Assembly: GCA_002454415.1 (NCBI GenBank)
Contig: DKIT01000185.1
Location: forward strand, 4,616-14,650
DNA: 10,035 nucleotides
Direction of reading: 5' to 3'
Source of the DNA: Sphingobacterium sp. UBA6711
Lineage (GTDB): Bacteria > Bacteroidota > Bacteroidia > Sphingobacteriales > Sphingobacteriaceae
Below the pieces are notes generated by a model. It worked only from the letters and a program-made list of their open reading frames with translations, ran no database searches and was not told where the DNA came from. Shown here piece by piece: positions 1 to 5,989 of the stretch. A program made the translations under genes and the position numbers. How positions within the stretch are numbered: position 1 is the stretch's first letter; every line of letters begins with the position of its first letter.

Positions 1-760
1 TCGGTGGGAGCGTGTAACCAAATCCATTAAATATTTGATATTCTTTGGCATGAGTCAAAAAACCGCAAAAACCAAAGCTTTTAAACGCCTTGATTATTTC
101 TGTTTTTGGAATGAATATGACTACACCCTATTTATATCAAAAGTTGATAGCCCTGCACACTATAAAAATTTTATTTACTATAAAGCTTTAGGAGATTCTG
201 ACCGCGTCCAAATCGAAAAAAAGAATATTATAATGGTTAACCATGCGGCCTCCTTTACCGGAAATCACCTATTTGTCATTGAAAAATTAGCAAAACTTCA
301 GGCTTCTTTAAAAGATTTTCAATTGCTTCTGCCATTGAGCTATGGAAACAAGGAATATGCAAAAAAAGTTATACAACAGGCAAAAGATCAACTTGATATG
401 AACGTTAAGCCCCTAACAGATTTTTTACCCCTAAGTGAATATCAATCTATTCTCTCCGAAGTAAAAATCGCAATATTCGGCATGAGGCGTCAAGAAGCTG
501 CGGGCAATATTTTCCAACTACTCAATATGGGCGCAAAGATATTACACCGGAAAGACAATACATTATTAAGTTGGCTGAAAAAAAGAAATTTCATTGTATT
601 TTGTATAGAAGATGATGAAAAGGAACTCGAAAATCTTCAGGCTTTGTCTTTGGAACAGATGTCTTATAACAGCGCGCAATATAAAAGATACTTTAACGCA
701 AGCAACTATCAGGAAATGATGCAACAATTATTTTCGGATGAAGCAGCGCATATTGTTTAA
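1..760 (+). CDS. WecF-like glycosyltransferase (GT56, 4-alpha-L-fucosyltransferase family), 5' partial
   Basis: The reading frame is open from base 2 to a TAA at 758-760, so the true start lies left of the window. About 252 residues are visible; E. coli WecF has about 359, so roughly 100 N-terminal residues are missing. The first in-frame possible start (TTG at 35) is inside the conserved region and is not the real start. The visible part aligns by eye with the C-terminal half of WecF. NHAASFTGNHLFVIEKL (about nt 239-289) matches the GNSGDRSNEH region, LLLPLSYGNKEYAKKV (about 323-370) matches VVVPMGYP...YIEEV, and IAIFGMRRQEAAGNIFQLLNMGAK (about 467-538) matches the FARQQGIGTLCLLIQAGI region. 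WecF moves 4-acetamido-4,6-dideoxygalactose from a dTDP donor to lipid II of enterobacterial common antigen at the cytoplasmic membrane. In a Bacteroidota glycan cluster the family call is good, but donor and acceptor are unknown. It is followed after 4 nt by another glycosyltransferase. Confidence 0.8.
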   Translation, partial: RWERVTKSIKYLIFFGMSQKTAKTKAFKRLDYFCFWNEYDYTLFISKVDSPAHYKNFIYYKALGDSDRVQIEKKNIIMVNHAASFTGNHLFVIEKLAKLQASLKDFQLLLPLSYGNKEYAKKVIQQAKDQLDMNVKPLTDFLPLSEYQSILSEVKIAIFGMRRQEAAGNIFQLLNMGAKILHRKDNTLLSWLKKRNFIVFCIEDDEKELENLQALSLEQMSYNSAQYKRYFNASNYQEMMQQLFSDEAAHIV

Positions 761-764
761 AATA

Positions 765-1682
765 ATGGAAAAGAAATTGGCCCCGATCGTATTGTTTGTT
801 TATAACAGAGTCGATCACACTGAGAAAACATTGCAAGCGTTAGAAAAAGCTATGTTGGCAAATCAATCGGAAATATTTATCATCTCAGACGGTGCAAAAA
901 CTTCAGAACATGTTGCAACAGTACAAAGGGTCCGATCAATTATTCGAAAACCATGGCGTTTTAAAAAAATTCATGTCATTGAGAGATCAAAAAATTTGGG
1001 ACTTGCTCAAAATATTATCATAGGTGTTTCCGATATTATTCAGCAATATGGCAAAATCATCGTTTTAGAAGACGATCTAGTCGTCTCTCCTTTTGCCCTT
1101 CAATATTTTAATGACGCACTGGATTTATATCAGCACACAGATAGCGTGATGGAAATCTCTGGCTATATGTATCCTGTTAAAAACCCCAGCGATTTACCCG
1201 AAAGCTTCTTTTTCAGAGTCGCCAATAGTTGGGGCTGGGCGACTTGGGCTCGTGCCTGGCAACATTTCAACGCAAACATAGATGAACTCGTATCAGACTT
1301 CACGGCAGAACAGATTCATCAATTCAGTATCGAAGGAAAAGAAAACTTCTGGAAGCAAGTTCAGGAATTTAAAGCTGGAAAAATCAGCTCTTGGGCGATA
1401 CGCTGGTATGCTTCAGTATTCAAAAAAAATGGATTAGTTTTGTATCCAAGGAATTCGATGACACAAAATATTGGCAACGATGGTTCAGGTACTCATACAG
1501 CCTCCGAATCAACCTATCAAGTTAAACTCGCAGAGGTCCCAGTAAGTTATTTCCCTACGGAAATCTGTGAAAACAAAGAGGCTTACGAGGCTATTAAGTA
1601 TTTCTATGCACATCGTAAGGGCTCCTTAATCAACCGTGGCATTCGATTCCTCAAAAAGAAAATAAACAAATTCAATAAGTAA
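765..1682 (+). CDS. GT-A type glycosyltransferase (group often annotated 'hemolytic protein HlpA-like')
   Basis: This is a 305-residue protein that probably adds one sugar to a lipid-linked surface glycan in the cytoplasm. I start it at ATG 765 (MEKKLAPIVLFVYNR), 4 nt after the preceding stop. An in-frame ATG at 738 would overlap that gene by 23 nt and add nine residues before the usual API-LFVYNR beginning. Visible landmarks are the nucleotide-sugar strand APIVLFVYNR (6-15), IISDGAK (39-45), the basic KNLGLAQN segment (76-83), an acidic metal-binding-type motif VLEDDL (100-105, an EDD variant of DXD), NSWGWATWARAW (154-165) and NIGNDGSGTH (235-244). There is no signal peptide or membrane segment, and no haemolysin-like feature. 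The length is normal for the group. Tight spacing on both sides (4 and 5 nt) places it in the same operon as the GT56 and GT2 genes. Donor, acceptor and linkage cannot be read from the sequence. Confidence 0.82.
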   Translation: MEKKLAPIVLFVYNRVDHTEKTLQALEKAMLANQSEIFIISDGAKTSEHVATVQRVRSIIRKPWRFKKIHVIERSKNLGLAQNIIIGVSDIIQQYGKIIVLEDDLVVSPFALQYFNDALDLYQHTDSVMEISGYMYPVKNPSDLPESFFFRVANSWGWATWARAWQHFNANIDELVSDFTAEQIHQFSIEGKENFWKQVQEFKAGKISSWAIRWYASVFKKNGLVLYPRNSMTQNIGNDGSGTHTASESTYQVKLAEVPVSYFPTEICENKEAYEAIKYFYAHRKGSLINRGIRFLKKKINKFNK

Positions 1683-1687
1683 GAAAT

Positions 1688-2443
1688 ATGTCAGCTCATC
1701 CTAAATTTTCGATTATTACGGTCGTTTACAATAATGTGCGTGATATAGAATATACACTGAAATCGGTTGTCCATCAGAGCTATGATAACATCGAGTATAT
1801 CGTGATCGACGGTGAATCCACTGATGGTACATTGGATATTATTCATAAATACATGGATAAAATCGCAATTGTACTATCCGAAAAAGATAAGGGCATCTAC
1901 GATGCCATGAATAAAGGGTTAGGGCTAGCAACAGGAGATTATGTCCTATTCCTAAATTCCGGAGACGAGATTTACGATCTGAATAGCATTGAGAATCTGG
2001 CCAAACTGAGCGATAATGCCGATATTCTGTATGGTGAAACTATCCTCGTAGACGATAATCGAAATATTATTGGCGAACGAAGGCATAAAGTTCCTGCTCA
2101 TTTTGACTGGAAAAGCTTCCGCTATGGCATGAACATATGCCATCAGGCTATCTATATCAAGCGGGAAATCGCTGAGCCATACGATCTCAATTATAAATTA
2201 TGCGCTGATATTGACTGGGTTATCCGTTGTGCTAAAAAAGCAAAAAAATCAGTCAATTCTCAGCAATATGTAGCACGGTATCTTGTCGGAGGGATGTCAA
2301 AGCAAAGACATAGAGAATCATTGAAAGAACGCTTCGAAATATTCAAGCACTACTATGGGACCATCCCTAATTTATTCAATCATGGAGTCATCGCTTTAAA
2401 AGCTGTTTGGTACCGCCTTAACTACGGAAAACCTCAAGACTAA
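1688..2443 (+). CDS. Family 2 glycosyltransferase (WcaE/PglI-like group)
   Basis: This is a 251-residue inverting GT-A transferase, expected to work on the cytoplasmic face of the inner membrane in surface-polysaccharide assembly. The N-terminal half is typical GT2: FSIITVVYNN (7-16), the nucleotide-binding IDGESTDGT (40-48), EKDKGIYDAMNKGL-ATGDY (65-85), then LNSGDE (89-94), which takes the place of the DXD motif in this subgroup. ICHQAIY (150-156) and ADIDW (173-177) match the acceptor and catalytic region, with an aspartate as the likely general base. No transmembrane helix is present. The start ATG is 5 nt after the preceding stop, and the stop TAA overlaps the next ATG (TAATG), so the downstream DUF3820 gene is probably translated by coupling. 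The family is certain; the sugar transferred is not. Confidence 0.92.
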   Translation: MSAHPKFSIITVVYNNVRDIEYTLKSVVHQSYDNIEYIVIDGESTDGTLDIIHKYMDKIAIVLSEKDKGIYDAMNKGLGLATGDYVLFLNSGDEIYDLNSIENLAKLSDNADILYGETILVDDNRNIIGERRHKVPAHFDWKSFRYGMNICHQAIYIKREIAEPYDLNYKLCADIDWVIRCAKKAKKSVNSQQYVARYLVGGMSKQRHRESLKERFEIFKHYYGTIPNLFNHGVIALKAVWYRLNYGKPQD

Positions 2444-2658
2444 TGCTGAAACCTGAAATTTTAACCGAACTTGTTACCGTAAAGATGCCCTTTGGCAAAT
2501 ATCAAGGATACACATTATGTAATCTTCCTGAGCCCTATCTAGTCTGGTACAATCAAAAAGGATTTCCCAAAGGCAAGTTAGGCCAGCAACTGGCTACACT
2601 TTATGAGATAAAGATGAATGGGCTGGAATACCTTCTGGAACCTTTGAAGAAAAGGTGA
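2443..2658 (+). CDS. DUF3820 family small protein
   Basis: This is a 71-residue protein with no signal peptide or membrane helix. The conserved DUF3820 core is visible: VKMPFGKYQGYTLCNLPEPYL (about 13-33), then WYNQKGFPKGKLGQQL (35-50) and a helical C-terminal tail. The length is typical for the family, which consists of small proteins of unknown function in many bacteria; no catalytic residues are known to me. The ATG lies inside the stop of the glycosyltransferase gene (TAATG, 1-nt overlap), so translation is likely coupled and the gene is the last of the visible glycan operon. A possible weak hairpin follows at 2661-2679. Whether it has any role in glycan synthesis or is merely carried in the operon cannot be told. 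Confidence 0.82.
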   Translation: MLKPEILTELVTVKMPFGKYQGYTLCNLPEPYLVWYNQKGFPKGKLGQQLATLYEIKMNGLEYLLEPLKKR

Positions 2659-2660
2659 CG

Positions 2661-2690
2661 AGTGTCATTTTATAACACTTATTATTTTTT
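2661..2690 (+). terminator. Possible weak terminator at the end of the glycosyltransferase operon
   Basis: AGTGT (2661-2665) and ACACT (2675-2679) form a 5-bp stem. Two more A-T pairs are possible after a C-A mismatch, and a T-rich stretch (ATTATTTTTT) follows. The stem is short and AT-rich, so termination would be weak. The same bases overlap the expected -33 region of the next promoter, so the similarity may be accidental. Confidence 0.3.
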
Positions 2691-2691
2691 G

Positions 2692-2699
2692 TAACTTTG
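2692..2699 (+). promoter_or_regulatory. Bacteroidota-type -7 element upstream of trhO
   Basis: TAACTTTG is a full match to the TAnnTTTG -7 consensus of the Bacteroidota primary sigma factor. It lies 45 nt before the trhO ATG in the only sizeable spacer on this strand. The -33 side is poor: the best candidate is TTTT at 2668-2671, about 20 nt upstream. It suggests that trhO has its own promoter separate from the glycosyltransferase operon. Confidence 0.6.
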
Positions 2700-2744
2700 T
2701 GCATAATTTATTTTTAGCATTAAACGCCGTTTGCAGCGGTATCA

Positions 2745-3740
2745 ATGAATATCATGACACAATATCAAACTTTGCTGTACTATTGCTACAGCCCTATCGA
2801 GGATGCCGAAAAATTTGCATCAGATCACTTAGAATTTTGTAAATCATTGGAATTAGTCGGTCGTATCATTGTAGCCGATGAAGGTCTAAATGGTACTGTT
2901 TCGGGAACTACTACGGCATGCCAGCAGTATATGGATGCAATCTATGCAGATGGTCGTTTTAACAAAACAGAATTCAAAATCGATAACGTTGAAGAACCCT
3001 CTTTCATTAAAATGCACTGCCGCTACAAAGCTGAAATTGTTCACTCAGGTTTGCGCGATCCGAAAGAAATTGATCCGAACCGCCAAACGGGGATTCATTT
3101 GGAACCAAAAGATTTCTTGGCAATGAAAGATCAGGAAGATGTGGTTGTATTGGATGTTCGCTCAAATTACGAGCACAATGTTGGCCATTTTAAAAATGCT
3201 ATTACTTTAGATATTGATAATTTCCGTGAATTTCCAGAGAAAATCAAAGAACTTGAGCAATACAAAGGAAAAAAAATATTGACCTATTGCACAGGTGGTA
3301 TCAAATGCGAGAAAGCATCCGCCCTTTTATTAAAAGAAGGATTCGAGGATGTTTACCAATTACATGGTGGAATAATTAAGTACGGTAAGGAAGCTGGTGG
3401 TGAGGATTTTGAAGGCCAATGTTATGTCTTCGATAACCGCGTTACAGTTGATGTAAACTCGGTGAACCCTTCGGTTGTGTCGACCTGCTTTAATTGTGGC
3501 AAACAAACTACCAAGATGATCAATTGTGCTAACCCGACTTGTAATGAACATTTCACACAATGTGATGAGTGTGGCCAGGAAATGGATGGCTGTTGTTCGG
3601 TAGCCTGTAAAGAAAATCCCAATAAACGCGAATATGACGGGACAGGATATTATGTCAAGGTACCGCAACCCGTTAATATTGATAAAATCAGCAAAAGAAA
3701 GCATAAGAATTTTCCACCGAAGGTATCGATTGAAGATTAA
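2745..3740 (+). CDS. trhO: tRNA uridine(34) 5-hydroxylase, rhodanese-type (TrhO/YceA)
   Basis: This 331-residue cytoplasmic enzyme belongs to the YceA/TrhO family, which carries out oxygen-dependent 5-hydroxylation of uridine 34 in tRNA anticodons that read several codons. Domain order fits the family. The N-terminal acylphosphatase-like domain has IIVADEGLNGTVSG (41-54). The rhodanese domain (about 120-225) has VVLDVRSNYEHNVGHFKNA and the active-site loop YCTGGIKCEKAS, with Cys182 as the family's catalytic cysteine. A cysteine-rich, probably zinc-binding tail follows (Cys248, 251, 261, 266, 273, 276, 283, 284, 288). E. coli TrhO is about 350 residues, so the length is normal. ATG 2745 is used here; ATG 2754 (MTQYQTLLYY) is an equally possible start. 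A TAACTTTG box precedes it, a strong hairpin follows at 3761-3788, and the gene appears monocistronic. Nothing is missing or broken. Confidence 0.93.
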   Translation: MNIMTQYQTLLYYCYSPIEDAEKFASDHLEFCKSLELVGRIIVADEGLNGTVSGTTTACQQYMDAIYADGRFNKTEFKIDNVEEPSFIKMHCRYKAEIVHSGLRDPKEIDPNRQTGIHLEPKDFLAMKDQEDVVVLDVRSNYEHNVGHFKNAITLDIDNFREFPEKIKELEQYKGKKILTYCTGGIKCEKASALLLKEGFEDVYQLHGGIIKYGKEAGGEDFEGQCYVFDNRVTVDVNSVNPSVVSTCFNCGKQTTKMINCANPTCNEHFTQCDECGQEMDGCCSVACKENPNKREYDGTGYYVKVPQPVNIDKISKRKHKNFPPKVSIED

Positions 3741-3752
3741 TACAATTTAGCT

Positions 3753-3800
3753 AAAAAAATGAGGCCGGAAGTAGATTCTTCCGGCCTCGTTTGTCTTTAT
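3753..3800. terminator. Bidirectional hairpin terminator between trhO and the DUF937 gene
   Basis: GAGGCCGGAAG (3761-3771) pairs perfectly with CTTCCGGCCTC (3778-3788), giving an 11-bp GC-rich stem with a 6-nt loop. On the + strand GTTTGTCTTT follows; on the - strand the stem is followed by ATTTTTTTAG (bases 3760 to 3751), the better U-tract. It sits between two convergent genes, so it probably ends transcription from both sides, more strongly for the - strand. Confidence 0.88.
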
Positions 3801-3876
3801 AGACTTATATTTCGTTTCCTAACAAAACTCTCCTCTTTTCAAGCCAAACTTGCTATCTCTATTAAATTGGTGTATT

Positions 3877-3921
3877 AGGAATGTTTTATTCAATCAAAGT
3901 TTTTACTTAGCAAACATTCCT
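3877..3921. repeat. 10-bp inverted repeat around the DUF937 stop codon
   Basis: AGGAATGTTT (3877-3886) and AAACATTCCT (3912-3921) are exact reverse complements separated by 25 nt. In the - strand transcript the first arm is the codons just before the end (GGA ATG TTT), the loop holds the stop codon, and the second arm is in the 3' untranslated region. There is no U-tract right after it, so it is not a standard terminator. It may be an mRNA 3'-end structure or a chance pairing. Confidence 0.5.
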
Positions 3922-4598
3922 GCGATAGAATCAAGAATATTGCCTTTGGCCTGCCCATCGGTGCTCTTATCAAAAAAGCTACCTGCTAATCCTCCTAAAA
4001 TATCCGTCATGCTACCACCTGTGGAAGCCGGTACCCTTTCTTGGGTAGGTTCTTCCTGTCCGCCACCTAAAAATGAACCAAGAATACCACCCAACACACC
4101 TGGTTCTGTATTTTGCTGGCTTCCGCCGCCCAGCACAGAACCAATTAGATCGCCAATGCCACCACCACTTGAAGCCTGTTTTTGTCGGCCTAGATAGCCC
4201 ATCACGATCGGAGCAAGTGTCGCCAGTACGCCAGTCACTTGAGACGAGCTCAAACCAGCTTTATCTGCAATATTTTGCGCCACGACTTCCGAATTTTGGC
4301 CAAACATATGGTTGACAATCTTATTGCCATCTTCAGAACCGGTTTGATTATCTCCTTCCTGCCCAAACAAATTTCCAATTTTATCGAGTATACCACTATT
4401 GCTATGCTGGTCAATAGCATTATTGATATTTTCCGTTTGTCCTTTGTTTTTCGCGTTATAATTCAATGCTGCAATCATTAAAGGAACTGCCGCCGCTACG
4501 ATCCATTTGGCTTTAGATTCACTGACACCAGTAATTTTTGAAATAGTCTCTATCGCTTTAGAGCCCACCCCACCTGTAACTAAATCTGTTAAGTTCAT
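3903..4598 (-). CDS. DUF937 domain-containing protein (YidB-like)
   Basis: This 231-residue protein of unknown function starts at ATG 4598 (MNLTDLVTGGVGSKAIETISK). DUF937 features are visible: an N-terminal helical part with the hydrophobic stretch WIVAAAVPLMIAALNY (32-47), NHMFGQNSEVVAQNIADKAGLS (96-117) and VTGVLATLAPIVMGYLGRQ (121-139). There is no signal peptide. The C-terminal third (about 145-231) is rich in glycine and serine and carries several copies of a short motif like ILGxIGSxLGGG. The related E. coli protein YidB is only about 130 residues, so this version is extended. It is transcribed alone, with terminator hairpins on both sides. A -7-like sequence TATCTTCA (- strand, 4629-4622) is a weak promoter candidate matching six of eight positions of the pattern. 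An exact 10-bp inverted repeat spans its stop codon. The domain assignment is fairly sure, but there is no basis for a biochemical role. Confidence 0.85.
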   Translation of the reverse strand: MNLTDLVTGGVGSKAIETISKITGVSESKAKWIVAAAVPLMIAALNYNAKNKGQTENINNAIDQHSNSGILDKIGNLFGQEGDNQTGSEDGNKIVNHMFGQNSEVVAQNIADKAGLSSSQVTGVLATLAPIVMGYLGRQKQASSGGGIGDLIGSVLGGGSQQNTEPGVLGGILGSFLGGGQEEPTQERVPASTGGSMTDILGGLAGSFFDKSTDGQAKGNILDSIAGMFAK

Positions 4599-4673
4599 AA
4601 GTCTTCGTTTATAGTTATAAATGAAGATAACGATTTTTTATGAGGAGTGGTGAAACTATCTGCTAGTAACAAG

Positions 4674-4705
4674 ATGCCCTGTGGAATCTCGACTACACAG
4701 GGCAT
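4674..4705 (-). terminator. Hairpin terminator at the end of the susCD operon
   Basis: ATGCCCTGTG (4674-4683) and CACAGGGCAT (4696-4705) form a perfect 10-bp stem with a 12-nt loop. It lies about 20 nt beyond the stop of the DUF5689 gene and before the DUF937 start. The tract after it on the - strand (CTTGTTACT) is only moderately U-rich, so termination may be partial. Confidence 0.7.
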
Positions 4706-4726
4706 TTATAACATCAATCGTTTAAT

Positions 4727-5986
4727 CTAATAACTCTTATAGATTGCAATATCATCCAGACCTAGTCTTCCATTATTAACGACATTGTTGCTGGTGCCGA
4801 GACCAAGCTTGGTGATCCTGAAACGGACAGCTCCCTGAACATTCATTAGGAATACCGCCTGTTTTGAATTCATACTTTCAGTCGTGGTGTGCGCATCTGC
4901 TATGGATTCACCTGTCTGTACCCATGTCGTTCCCTGATCCGTAGAATACTCTAACTTAAAGGTACAAGAACGATCTGTCCAATAGGAGCCATACCAAATT
5001 GTCACTTTTGAAGCACCATTTGGCACATCAAAATTCATTTGTACATAGCCATCAACATTTAAGTTTTGCTGCATGCGTATTGCATTCTTACCCGAAACAA
5101 TCCGGTCACGACCAGCCGTAGTTCCTAGAATAGCCTGATACAGATTCCACTGTCCAGTCGGAAAAGAGACATCATTTTTATCCTTCATATCATAGCTACC
5201 TTTTATACTTGCATCTACAGCATCAAAGGTTTCAGGCCAACCTGCATATAATTTACCACTAGCATAAGCCATATCTGCATAACTCTGCATTCTGACTTGC
5301 ACCTTTTCATCCTCTTTAAATGCTATTCCTCTGAATGAAGCACTTGGTGCGATGGACTGCCCGGCAAATGTCGCATTATCTTGTGTATGTAATATAATCT
5401 CATTTTTATCGCCATCCATTAAGATTTTGTCCCCTTTCAATACAGTTCCCGGAGCAGGCTCAGGCTCGACATCGGCTGTTATGTCGATATATGTAGATTC
5501 AAATTCATCGAATTTTGCTGTAAGATTTGCGATCGAAACCGGTAACGGGGCGACATTTTTATTTGAAGCATAAACTTTGACTTGCTGATTATCCACTGCA
5601 GATAAAACTAGTAGCCCCGATTTCTTGATTAATTTCGCTCCATCAATATTGACCTGAACAGAATCTCCAAATTTAAAGCTTGAGGCATCAGTAACTTCAA
5701 CCAATATCCCTCTACGTTGATTGCGCCAGATATTCTGAACGGCAATGGTATTTTCAGGTAAATTCTTATTTTCGGTATGTGAGACCACAACCGCTTTAAA
5801 ATAACTGGCGCCAAGTGCACTGGATTCATTAAGCTGCAAATCCGTATTTTTGTACAGACTGCGTAACGTATACAATGATATTTCAGGATTTAACTCTCCG
5901 ATAGCCTCATTAATATCCTCTTTACAGCCTGTTAGGAGCGTTGACATCGCCAACGCAGCCCACATTACTAACTTTAACTTTTTCAT
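4727..5986 (-). CDS. DUF5689 domain lipoprotein, third gene of a susCD operon
   Basis: This is a 419-residue predicted surface lipoprotein. The N-terminus is a lipoprotein signal peptide: basic MKKLK, a hydrophobic core and lipobox LTGC with Cys21. Next comes KED, which fits the K-(D/E)2 export signal described for surface lipoproteins of Bacteroidota. Residues about 35-245 resemble DUF5689: FKAVVVSHTENKNLPENTIAVQN (63-85), RRGILVEVTD (91-100) and FKFGDSVQVNIDGAKLIKKSG (104-124). The C-terminal part (about 278-419) is a separate beta-rich region: GQWNLYQAILGTTAGRDRIVSGKNAIRM (278-305), FDVPNGASKVTIWYGSY (319-335), LEYSTDQGTTWVQTGE (345-360) and LGLDDIAIYK (408-417). That looks like a jelly-roll binding or anchoring module. 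No enzyme motif is seen. It starts 3 nt after the SusD stop, so it is cotranscribed and occupies the place of SusE/F-type accessory binders. Its ligand is unknown. Confidence 0.82.
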   Translation of the reverse strand: MKKLKLVMWAALAMSTLLTGCKEDINEAIGELNPEISLYTLRSLYKNTDLQLNESSALGASYFKAVVVSHTENKNLPENTIAVQNIWRNQRRGILVEVTDASSFKFGDSVQVNIDGAKLIKKSGLLVLSAVDNQQVKVYASNKNVAPLPVSIANLTAKFDEFESTYIDITADVEPEPAPGTVLKGDKILMDGDKNEIILHTQDNATFAGQSIAPSASFRGIAFKEDEKVQVRMQSYADMAYASGKLYAGWPETFDAVDASIKGSYDMKDKNDVSFPTGQWNLYQAILGTTAGRDRIVSGKNAIRMQQNLNVDGYVQMNFDVPNGASKVTIWYGSYWTDRSCTFKLEYSTDQGTTWVQTGESIADAHTTTESMNSKQAVFLMNVQGAVRFRITKLGLGTSNNVVNNGRLGLDDIAIYKSY

Positions 5987-5989
5987 AAA

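Noticed and set aside
738..764. Upstream ATG at 738 as the start of the second glycosyltransferase
   Set aside because: It would overlap the GT56 gene and add MKQRILFKI before the usual API-LFVYNR start. ATG 765 gives a 4-nt spacing and the normal N-terminus.
3360..3704. 114-residue - strand open frame inside trhO
   Set aside because: It lies fully opposite a well-conserved enzyme region (the rhodanese end and zinc-binding tail) and has no family resemblance.
3850..4197. 115-residue + strand open frame over the DUF937 gene
   Set aside because: Its proline-rich product is the antisense reading of the glycine-rich DUF937 codons. It has no promoter and no recognisable domain.
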